64,000 bases of DNA from Lactifluus volemus (Eukaryota; Basidiomycota; Agaricomycetes; Russulales; Russulaceae): positions 186,001-250,000 of the forward strand of contig WTXI01000043.1 of NCBI GenBank assembly GCA_022376515.1, written 5' to 3'. Numbering within the stretch: the stretch's first letter is position 1; every line of letters begins with the position of its first letter. The position numbers and the translations under genes were made by a program. Positions 56,201 through 64,000 of the stretch are shown here, piece by piece. The notes under the pieces are model-generated. The model saw only the letters and a program-made list of their open reading frames with translations. It did no database searches and had not been told where the DNA came from.

Positions 56201-57881
56201 TATGTGCCAGTGCCAGATGCCTTGATAGACCAATAGACGGCCACTTCCGCAACATGCATCTGGTTTTTTTTTTCTTCGGGTCCTAACTTTCTGGCCCTGC
56301 ATTATCATTCCACTCCCATGTCACGGTTCTGTACCACTACATCCTCGAGAGGCAATATGCCTTTCTCTTTTTGACCACCTCACTTCCGGCTTTCATTACT
56401 CGCAACTGTAAGGTTCGTTGGCCCCATTAGTGCGAGTAACTGCAGCCATGAAATATACCTAGAACATTGGATTGCACAATGAACCGCACAGCCAGTCATT
56501 GCGGCCCCCTTTCTCCCACAAGCTTCTCATATGATCTGTCACTAAGTTCTTGTTTGGGGCCTCCCGGGAGCGCCTCCTTGTCTTTGGTTCTCTTTTTACT
56601 TCCCACCACCGCTTTCAAACGTGCCTTGACACTCTCGTACCATTGGGATTTTGGTGCCTCCAAAATGGCTGAGGGCGGTGAAGAACACCCCTGTGAGATG
56701 AACTTTACATATAGGCCTCATCCGAGCACACGTACAGTAGTGCGGACTCCGAAGACCGCCGGGACGCCGGGATGGGGGAGACTGCGCATATAGTCAGAGC
56801 GGAAAACAAGGACGTGATGTGGCTATGCACGACACACCATTACTTTGCTATCTTTGAAGTCGAGAAGAGTAGCATAGCAATTGATAGGTGGTGGGTTGGA
56901 AGAAGCTAGGGCAGGGAAACAAGGGCTTTTTTTTTACTTTTTTTGAAATCTACCAAGGGGTTTTATGAGAGACGCCATGGCACTTGAATGATTTCAACAA
57001 GTGGGGACAGAACTCTCAATGGTGGCTGGCGTTAGGAAATCTCCTGAACGTTGCGGCGTAGACCGGGCGAAAGATCAGGTGCTTTAGATTCGAAAAATGA
57101 AAAAATGAAACCAACCCAGAGAGAGTTTGTGGGCGGTATTTTGATCTTTCAAGACAACCGAGCCTAAGCCAGGGCAGTTTGACAAGAAAAAGGCGTTTTG
57201 TCATGGATTTGAAGTTGGAAAACCACCAATTTCCGAACTATAACTGGAAGACTGGAAAAGAAAGTGAGTCAAGAATCGGCGACAAAGGGCACCGGGCACC
57301 CACATGGACACACATTCTCGTCACGCCCCCCCCTCGTGTTTTGTGTCCTGCGTGATCCGCACGTCATACTGGCACTGGCGCTTGTGGCACTGGCCCCGCC
57401 GGCACCGATGGCACCGTGAAAAGTAACGACATTGTCAACAACACCGCGTCGACATTCGCCTGATGCCACAGTGAAGAGGCGCTGCCCTTTACCGTGTTAT
57501 GAAACACCATTACATTCCCCTGTTCAGTACAAACGCTTCCAGTTTTCGTACTCGTAAGCTTGTGGATTGACTGGGCAATCGTATGAAAAGGAAATGGGCT
57601 ATTCAGGGATGTCGTAAAGGACGGATACGGTGTTAGGACTAACCTGTTTTGCCAGCGTAGCGCCCGAAGCCCCAGAAGCTTCCCGCTTATCGTTAGCGCC
57701 CATATACGTTAATTGGGAGACATGTTCTATTCACTGCTCTCCGTGGTGCCAAGTCGTCTCTTGCGGATGAAATGAGTTGAAAAATGGATGCGGTGTTGAT
57801 AGGAGAGATCGACAAGTGTGGCTGACGTCACGCAAATTTTTCATAATAACCTCACTCCTTTTTTCCCTCTCACAAACAACA
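53270..57881. other. 4.6-kb gene-free stretch
   Basis: No supported gene. A perfect 10-bp stem (GACGAAACGC at 54186-54195 and GCGTTTCGTC at 54216-54225, 20-base loop) is visible. Two blocks rich in GGCAC/CGGCACC words occur at about 54915-54960 and 57370-57420. Frames such as 56467-56793 have no motif. Confidence 0.45.
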
Positions 57882-58797
57882 ATGAACGTCTCTCACTCTA
57901 CTCAAGACTCTGATAACCCTGCAGCGCATGGTATGAAGACCACTGAAGCCGTATATACGGCGGATTCTAGTGCGTATATTACTTTTGTAAAGACATGTAC
58001 GCCAATAAGCTGACGAAAAGGAGCTGTCGAGTCGCGTCACACTGCTTCCAGTGTTGGTCGCAGATCGGATGGGAGCTCTCGTCAAAGAGTTGGTGAAGGT
58101 TACGACGACACTTGGACTGAAGCCTTGCAATCGGACGAAAGGGGTTTTTATGCAGTCCTCATAGCCGTAAGTCTATGTCTAGCTATGTCTACCGTTGTTG
58201 CAATCGCCTCTGATGACAATACCGCCAAAGGCTAGTGCAATCTCTTTTTCCCTCGTCTGGACCATCGTGTACAATACTTGGAATCTATCCAACCGGATTG
58301 CGTCAAAACAACGTGCGGTGGAAATCGGGGAATTATATGCAGCAATGCGCTCATGCATCTCGCCAGAGACCTCCATGATGGCACCACGGCCCTCCGTCAC
58401 ATCCATCCCATGCCCCACCCATCCCGTCATCGACCCATCACAATTCAGCATCATCTGGTTAAACTTGTTCTGGATCGCAAGTTTGGCATTCGGTTTATCC
58501 GCAGTAGGTTTCGCGGCCGCCGGCATACAACTGGTCCGGCATTACAAGCACACGCCCGTCCTCCATGGCCAGTTTTTGAAGAGTGCGCACAACCGGAGCT
58601 CCTCGGTTGACCGCGTCCTACGTATGATCATTTTTCGAAACGATCTGATGTCAAAGTCGTTCCAAGTGGCCTTGATTATAATGTTACTGGGATACACCGA
58701 CGCTATCGTCGTACCTCTTGGTGTACCTGTCCTCGCCGTGGTTGTCAGCTTGGGGTTGTACTACGTTTTCGATGGTCTGATGACCGCGGATCCGTAG
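57882..58797 (+). CDS. Membrane protein, basidiomycete-type, function unknown
   Basis: Three exons (57882-57930, 58021-58166, 58231-58797) join in phase to 253 aa. The N-terminal half has GYDDTWTEALQSDERGFYAV and a first span AASAISFSLVWTIVYNTWN across the last junction. A loop with repeated Cys/Pro follows, then a long hydrophobic hairpin IWLNLFWIASLAFGLSAVGF. After a basic loop come SFQVALIIMLLGYTDAIVVP and a last span VLAVVVSLGLYYVFDGLM. The WLN.FW..SL..GLSA pattern recalls DUF6535 spans, but the conserved N-terminal FAGLFSA motif is absent, so I leave it unassigned. The ATG at 57882 opens the only exon that splices in phase. Confidence 0.6.
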
Positions 58798-59378
58798 ACT
58801 AATATTAACAAAAGAGGCGCGCTGGGAATCTCCAGGACTTTTGGAACTTGTGTATCGTCATCGACTCATCGAGAGTGCATGGAGGTTAGATAGAGTATGT
58901 ATTGTCGAGTCGCCGCCGGTAGGGCATTATTAGTAACGTAAATTTCGAGTAAAATAAATATGTATTGATTGCCACACGTCAAGAGGGCTGGCACGAGGGC
59001 GCTTATTGGTCCTTTTAACCACTGCTTTACCCCACAGCCTAGAGGGGTAGGAGTGGTTTCGTCGCATCCACGAATTCATCGCATTGAAGACTGTCCATGT
59101 GGAAATAATCTGGCTCGCCAACTGACCCAAAAATTCAATACACCCACATCCGTTTACTATATTACTGATGTCTGTTTTTATTCTGGAATACACAACTTAC
59201 ACGTAGTTCCAGCGATGCTGCAAGCAGATGACACTGATGCGTAGATGCTCTACTCTTTGGCGCCAGCGTCCACGTTTGTACATAGCTCAGCGCCGCTATC
59301 ATGAACAGCTGACATGACACGAGGCTGCAATCAGGCCAACATCCTCCATCACATCCTTGTCGTTACTCTCGCCCCGCG
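58798..59378. other. Spacer upstream of the F-box gene
   Basis: No gene. The segment near 59203-59245 (CGTAGTTCCAGCGATGCTGC and onwards) recurs in degenerate form at 61453-61495, upstream of the F-box relic, showing that the relic carried its promoter with it. Confidence 0.45.
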
Positions 59379-60857
59379 ATGTCTAGTCACTTGCCTATCC
59401 TAGCGGAGGTTAGGAAGAAGTTCGAAACACTAACTCGCAAATTAGCAAGGCTCACTAGCAGCAGACCACAATCACCCATCTCTATCCTCGACGACGACGT
59501 CCTTCTCGAAGTATTCAAGTTCTATCAACTGGATATCAGAGACGAAGATGAAGATGAGAACGTCCGGATTGTCCGCAGGTGGGACCGCCAACGTTGGTGG
59601 TACAGACTGGCTCAGGTGTCCCGAGCATGGAGACGCGTCATTCTGGCATCACCTGTTCAACTGAATATGCACATTCTCTGCACTTACGGTGTCCCCGTAG
59701 CAGACATGCTAACACATTCACCACCCTTTCCACTCATCATCTTTTACAACGACAGCGATCGCGAGATGACAGCAGAAGATAATGAGGGTGCAGTGCTCGC
59801 AATCTCACACTGTGATCGTGTTCGTCGTATTTCCCTCTGCATGCCCGCCCCAAACCTGGAGAAGTTCGTAGCTGTCATGGTTGAAGAATTCCCTATTCTA
59901 GAGCGCATATGTCTCGGGTCACAACTCGAAGATTCTAGACGCCTGGTCTTTCCCACAACCTTTCAAGCCCCCAATCTAAGTCACGTTTGGACGGATTCAA
60001 TTGGATTTCCCTTACGCACAAATGCTGGGGGTCTCGTCGATCTCGAGCTTATAGATATCCCGGCATCCACCTACTTCCCCCCAAGTTATATACTTGCTCT
60101 GGTTTCACTCATGCCCCATCTAGAGACTCTCGTGATTCATTTCAGTTCCCCCCCTCCGATTCGTGATGTGACTGATGTCGGAAGGCGACTATCAAACACC
60201 TGGATCGTGGTTCATCCCCTCATCCACCTTCACACGCTTTCATTTCGAGGCGTCAGCGCTTACCTCGAAAGCCTTGTTGCTCAGATCAGTGCCCCCGCTC
60301 TTAGCGTACTCGATATCTGGCTTTTCAATCAGCTCATATTCACTGTTCCACGCCTCTTGCAGTTCATGCAGACATCAGAAAACCTCAGCTATCGCGCCAT
60401 CAAGCTCATTTTCAATAAGGATTTCGTTGGTTTAATATTGGTCACTGAAAATAAGTGGCAAAATTTCTTGCACTTGCGGGTCATGTGCAGAGACCTCGAT
60501 TGGCAAGTATCGTCCGCAATCCAGATCTTCTGTGCCCTTTCACCTGTGCTTTCTGTGGTGGAGGAACTCACGCTCGGCAATGTGGAGGAAACTCAATGGC
60601 TCGACGAGGTTGGAAGAACAGATTGGCGGGGACTTCTCAGGCCCTTCAACAGTATAAAGTCACTTCGTGTATCAACCAGACTCCCCAGAGGACTCTCTCA
60701 TTCTTTATGTTCGGAGTGTGAAGAAATGCCTCTGGAACTCTTTCCATATCTGCAAGAGCTTCAATATTTTGGACTGGGTGGTTATCACGCCTTTAGCCCG
60801 TTCATAAATGAACGAACGGCAGCTGGCCATGCTCTGAGATTGGTAAGTTATTCTTAG
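59379..60857 (+). CDS. F-box / leucine-rich-repeat-like protein
   Basis: Probable substrate-recognition subunit of an SCF ubiquitin ligase, from the large F-box family expanded in agaricomycetes. The single-exon frame gives 492 aa. The N-terminus has SPISILDDDVLLEVFKFYQL, then WWYRLAQVSRAWRRVILASP, the usual fungal F-box spacing (LPDDVLLEIF...W..L..VCR.WR.IV..SP) that binds SKP1. The rest is irregular leucine-rich (LERICLGSQLED, LSHVWTDSIGF, LVDLELIDIPAS, LHTLSFRGVSAYLESLVAQI). If the GTAAGT at 60843 is used as a donor, the protein could run on through a 10-nt exon into the dsRNA-binding exons downstream; otherwise it ends RLVSYS. Decayed relatives lie at 61450-62530 and 63160-63420. Confidence 0.8.
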   Translation: MSSHLPILAEVRKKFETLTRKLARLTSSRPQSPISILDDDVLLEVFKFYQLDIRDEDEDENVRIVRRWDRQRWWYRLAQVSRAWRRVILASPVQLNMHILCTYGVPVADMLTHSPPFPLIIFYNDSDREMTAEDNEGAVLAISHCDRVRRISLCMPAPNLEKFVAVMVEEFPILERICLGSQLEDSRRLVFPTTFQAPNLSHVWTDSIGFPLRTNAGGLVDLELIDIPASTYFPPSYILALVSLMPHLETLVIHFSSPPPIRDVTDVGRRLSNTWIVVHPLIHLHTLSFRGVSAYLESLVAQISAPALSVLDIWLFNQLIFTVPRLLQFMQTSENLSYRAIKLIFNKDFVGLILVTENKWQNFLHLRVMCRDLDWQVSSAIQIFCALSPVLSVVEELTLGNVEETQWLDEVGRTDWRGLLRPFNSIKSLRVSTRLPRGLSHSLCSECEEMPLELFPYLQELQYFGLGGYHAFSPFINERTAAGHALRLVSYS

Positions 60858-60953
60858 CCAGCTCGTGGCGGCTCTATCTGACGCATCTGGGGCACACCCT
60901 GATCACCATCTAAGGTCAACCTCAGTGAGTATACCTACCTCCTCAGTATCTCT

Positions 60954-61287
60954 ATGTTTCTCATGTATGCAGGCGCAAATGCCGTAGACCCAGATCCCGT
61001 CAGGGATTTAAACAACTTCCTCCAGAGTCACCCTCGGGGAAACCTGACTCCCTACATCAGCTGGACAATGACTCAGACTGGCCCCAGCTTACAAGTCACT
61101 CACTATGCCGACGCTATGTGTGAGTGCCACATCACTGACTAAGATGCGAGGTTGGTAAATTGATCTCCACGTAGTCCGCGGCGTTCTTGTTGGCCAAGGG
61201 CGGGGCATATCGATGGGCAGAGCAAAGCGTGACGCCGCGCTGCAAGCTTTGGCCAAATTCAAGGCGAATGAGATTCCCGGACTTTGA
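60954..61287 (+). CDS. Short dsRNA-binding-motif protein
   Basis: Contains one complete double-stranded RNA-binding motif. VRDLNNFLQSHPRGNLTPYI is helix 1, WTMTQTGPSLQVTHYADAM covers the first strands, RGVLVGQGRG the loop, and SMGRAKRDAALQALAKFKAN the final helix with its AK..AA signature. An intron (61120-61174, GTGAGT to CGTAG) splits the motif in phase. A stand-alone reading from the ATG at 60954 gives 92 aa, a common size for such agaricomycete proteins of unknown role. Alternatively a 3' acceptor at 60972 links these exons to upstream exons, possibly to the F-box gene. The motif is certain, the gene start is not. Confidence 0.7.
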
Positions 61288-61449
61288 GAGATGGTGATTT
61301 CTCTTTGCCTATGAAGATGAAATTCCAGAGACCACTAGCAGAGGCGTGACGTGTCTACTCAGGTTGTAGCGGATACAAATCTTACTATATATATCAATTA
61401 GTCAAACGTCCCCTCTCAGAAAACGCCATTCCACGATGTCTTTTTGATG

Positions 61450-62530
61450 TTTATACGTAGTTCCAGCGACGCGCGAGCAGACGACGCTCAGTAATGATAA
61501 TTAGACGCTCGAGTTGCGTCACCAGCTCAACTGGATCTTCACCTTCTCTGCACGTTTGGCGTCCCTGTAGCAGACATCCTGGTCCATTCACCACCTCTTC
61601 CGCTCATCCGAGGGTGATCACGAGATGACAACAGAGGATGAAAATAATGCACTGTTCGCACTCTCACATCGTGATCTTGTTCTTCGTATATCCCAGCCCC
61701 AAATGTGGGGAAGTTCGTCACGGCCATGGATGAAGAATTCCGAGTCACAGTTCTGGAACGCATGTGTGTCGGGGTCTCGACCCGAAGGTTCCAAATGTAG
61801 CCTTTCCCGTAACCTTTCAAGCATCTAATTTACGTCATGTTTGGACAGGTATCTTTTACTTACAAATACCCCGGCCTTCGTCAATCTCGAACTTATAGAT
61901 ATCTCCCCTAAGTCATATACTCAACCTCTTTCACATTCGTTTTCGTTCCCTTCTTCAAGTTCCGAACTGTGACGTCGAAAGGCACTTATTGAGCACCCTG
62001 ATCGAGCACCTTCTCCATCTTCACCTGCTTTCATTTAGAGGGGTCAGCGATTATTTCGAAGTCCTTGTTTCTCAGATCAGCGCCCCTGCCCTTAGCGTAC
62101 TCAAACATCCCTTGCGCTTGCGGATGACGTGTTGACACCTCGATCTGCAGGTATCGTCCGTTGTCAAGATCCTCGGTGCACTTTTACCTGTGCTTCAAGT
62201 TCTGTAGCGGAGAAACTCATGCTCAGCTACGTCGACGAAAACTAATGGTCAGAGTGGTCAACAGGGTCGACAGAACACAGTGGCGCGAACTTTTCAGACC
62301 ATTCATCATTTTGAAGACGCTTTGTGTGCCAACGGAAGACTCGCTCGTGCTCTGCGCTCGGAGGGCGGAGAGTCGCTTCTGGAACTGTTTACCAAATCCG
62401 CTGGGGCTTCAGTATTCGATAGTGGCAATGCACTTTCTCCAAAGGGAGGTGGCGGGCCACCCTGTGCACTTGGTGGGTTATCTATTTCCGCACTCTTCTA
62501 GGCCGCACCAACGATTTTCGATCAGAGCGC
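61450..62530 (+). pseudogene. F-box gene relic 1
   Basis: Degenerate copy of 59379-60857 including part of its upstream flank. Matches include the GVPVADILVHSPP-like piece (61560-61600), AISHRDLV-type and FRGVSDYFEVLVSQISAPAL-type pieces (62035-62100), and a C-terminal RREVAGHPVHLVGY-like end. The F-box itself is deleted and many indels and stops interrupt the frame. Confidence 0.7.
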
Positions 62531-62639
62531 AACCACCAGCGAGGGGTCAGAAGACGCCTGGACCGAGCTCAGGGTACGTTCTCTCGTGTCATTTTTTTCA
62601 TGCTAGTTGCGTTGCTTTCTCACGAAGAGGGACGCGCGC

Positions 62640-62940
62640 ATATATCTAGCCATACCTTGAGGCGCAGACCAAGACCATCATCTACGCGATTCAGAGCATG
62701 CTGTCGGGTGTGGGGAGTCCTACGCCGCCGCCGACACTAAACCAGAACTTGATGTAGATCATCGCGATCGTGTCGAGCATCATCGCCGTCTGCTACGACA
62801 ATCTACCGGCTCGCCAGGTACACAAGGGCAGCGAAGTCCTGCACAAGCTCAGCGAATACGCCAACAGGTTCAGCGAGATACAGGCGCTGTCCGAGGTCAC
62901 CAAGGAGAGTTGACAGGTGATCCGGTGATGATCTTTCCGT
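62640..62940 (+). pseudogene. Fragment of an SPA2-type polarity scaffold gene
   Basis: The translation YLEAQTKTIIYAIQSMLSGV, then IIAIVSSIIAVCYDNLPARQ and SEYANRFSEIQALSEVTKES, resembles the C-terminal region of fungal SPA2, a polarisome scaffold at the growing hyphal tip that binds actin regulators. Two stops interrupt it: TAG at 62755-62757 and TGA at 62911-62913, each one C-to-T change from the expected Gln and Arg codons. No other part of the large protein (over 800 aa) is present. It is a transferred fragment. Confidence 0.6.
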
Positions 62941-62978
62941 CATTGCTTACCCCCCCCATGCTTGTCTCTGATGGAACA

Positions 62979-63073
62979 GGCAGCTCCCAGTTGTGCCTGC
63001 TGTTGCAATGGGATTTCTTGATTTATAAGAAATCAAAAAATCTCATTGCAACGGCGGCAGAACAGGAGCTGCC
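62979..63073. repeat. 95-bp hairpin
   Basis: The outer arms GGCAGCTCC and GGAGCTGCC are exact reverse complements. Inner arms (GTTGCAATGGGATTTCTTGATTT against AAATCAAAAAATCTCATTGCAAC) pair with few mismatches. Directly follows the SPA2 fragment; possibly a MITE-like element. Confidence 0.7.
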
Positions 63074-63098
63074 CACTCCCTCTGATGCAAGCCCATAG

Positions 63099-63120
63099 TA
63101 GCCTCAGCTAGCTGAGGCTA
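63099..63120. repeat. 22-bp perfect palindrome
   Basis: TAGCCTCAGCT followed by AGCTGAGGCTA is its own reverse complement. Lies 25 bases after the hairpin at 62979-63073. Confidence 0.8.
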
Positions 63121-63159
63121 GCATGCACAGTTTTCCTGATGAATAACTGCGGACCCTGA

Positions 63160-63420
63160 TCTGAGTCGAAGTCACTGGAAAATACCTTGCACCTAGGGAT
63201 CATGTGCAGATAGATCTATTGCCAGCAGTGCACCTGAGCTCTCTGCGGTGGAGAAACTAACGGTCAGTCACGTGGATAAAAATGGATTCTCAGGTGTGAG
63301 TCGGACTCGAAGCTGGAAAGTCTGAGTCGACCGTAACAGGACACGGTGACACCAACTTTTTAGACCGTTCATCGTTGTGAGGACGCTTTGTGTGCCAGCC
63401 ACACTCGGCGGCATTCCAGT
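63160..63420 (+). pseudogene. F-box gene relic 2
   Basis: Short remnant matching the C-terminal third of the F-box gene: LHL.IMCR-like, SAVEKLTVSHVD-like and a TFRPFIVVRTLCVPA-like piece, with indels and stops between. Parallels 60465-60675 and 62190-62330. Confidence 0.55.
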
Positions 63421-63687
63421 TGCCAAAGGGATGGGCATTACGAGAAGTGCTGCGACCAAGGTTATGGCCGTCTTTATGGGTAGTAGAACCCGCCTTTTTT
63501 TCCACTGGTGATTACTTGGTTGTGAATACTTTAATGACGAAAGGGTGATTCCCCTAAAAAAGTGTTGTATGGATTGCGTGCAACGATAAATTAGATACAA
63601 TAGACCAATACATATAATAGAGTCCCAAATTCGACTGAAGCACCCTCGAAACCAAAGAACTCTCTCCTGAAGCAGACACCCACGCAC

Positions 63688-64000
63688 TCACGACACAAGG
63701 CTAGACGCCTCATAGTCGATCGGCACATCCTTCCGCTCGACCCACATCGTGTCGTCGCTCCAGAGGTCAATACCTTTCCCACAATCCAGCCGCCAACGGA
63801 TGGGCAACTCCCTGAGTTCTACACCACCCGTACTACGACTCGTCATACTGCCGCACGCAACTGAACTGCTGCTGCTGATCATCGAGTCGTAGTGGTGGTG
63901 AACGACAACAAAGTGCCCATCGTGCCAACCGAGGTGATTGATGCTCTGCACGGCGAGCGCAACGTCGCGCGCGTGGGCGAGCCTCGCTTCCGTCTGAAGC
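63688..64000 (-). CDS. 3' end of an unidentified gene running off the window
   Basis: The minus-strand frame is open from the window edge to a stop at 63688-63690 (about 104 codons). It contains ARDVALAVQSINHLGWHDGH, FVVVHHHYDSMISSSSS and IRWRLDCGKGIDLWSDDTMW. The His-rich VVVHHHYDS and well-formed codons suggest real coding, but I do not recognise the family. The start lies beyond 64000. Confidence 0.45.
   Translation of the reverse strand, partial: LQTEARLAHARDVALAVQSINHLGWHDGHFVVVHHHYDSMISSSSSVACGSMTSRSTGGVELRELPIRWRLDCGKGIDLWSDDTMWVERKDVPIDYEASSLVS

Noticed and set aside
1..64000. Biosynthetic or defence gene cluster, CRISPR array
   Set aside because: No regularly spaced repeats. The genes belong to unrelated housekeeping, regulatory and lineage-specific families with no shared pathway.

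Overview
The window looks like nuclear DNA of an agaricomycete (mushroom-forming basidiomycete). The genes are cut by many 45-70 nt GT-AG introns. They belong to families typical of these fungi: DUF6535 membrane proteins, F-box proteins with many decayed relatives, a short dsRNA-binding protein and a secreted glycoside-hydrolase-fold protein. I found no tRNA, rRNA, CRISPR array or prokaryotic-style operon. All gene models below were spliced by eye; where several exons join, the summed exon lengths are divisible by three.

Left part (1-29.3 kb): a block of about 10 kb is present twice in direct orientation, copy A at about 0.87-10.5 kb and copy B at about 19.3-29.3 kb. Each copy carries, on the minus strand, a complete 10-exon sphingoid long-chain-base kinase gene (484 aa, 4412-6373 and 23770-25731). 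Each also carries a DUF6535 gene, intact in copy A (965 aa, 7202-10335) and broken in copy B by start loss, a nonsense codon and two deletions. Three further DUF6535 scraps lie nearby. A five-exon membrane-protein gene (21103-22152) survives only in copy B; copy A keeps just its 3' tip. Between the copies lie a decayed AKR1-type ankyrin/DHHC palmitoyltransferase (about 11.9-14.0 kb), a 2.15-kb fold-back element with long purine/pyrimidine arms (about 14.0-16.2 kb) and several small hairpin elements. A CCT-gamma chaperonin fragment and a 40-bp perfect palindrome sit near the left edge.

Middle (29.8-49.4 kb): a PP6/SIT4-type protein phosphatase with an unusual C-terminal extension (29867-31264), a CHZ1-like H2A.Z chaperone (33838-34362) and a large two-finger GATA transcription factor with an areA-type N-terminal domain (40345-43280). 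The GATA gene lies between gene-poor stretches of about 6 kb on each side.

Right part (49.4-64 kb): a conserved hypothetical protein (49474-50072), a secreted glycoside-hydrolase-like protein with a 10-nt microexon (51279-53269), a membrane protein (57882-58797), an F-box protein (59379-60857) followed closely, perhaps fused, by a dsRNA-binding domain (to 61287), then F-box and SPA2 relics with hairpins, and the 3' end of a minus-strand gene running off the window.

The genes do not form an obvious pathway cluster. The main biological story is duplication followed by unequal decay: the two kinases stay intact while the DUF6535 and membrane-protein neighbours are lost from one copy or the other. 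I did not find a convincing new multi-gene system.
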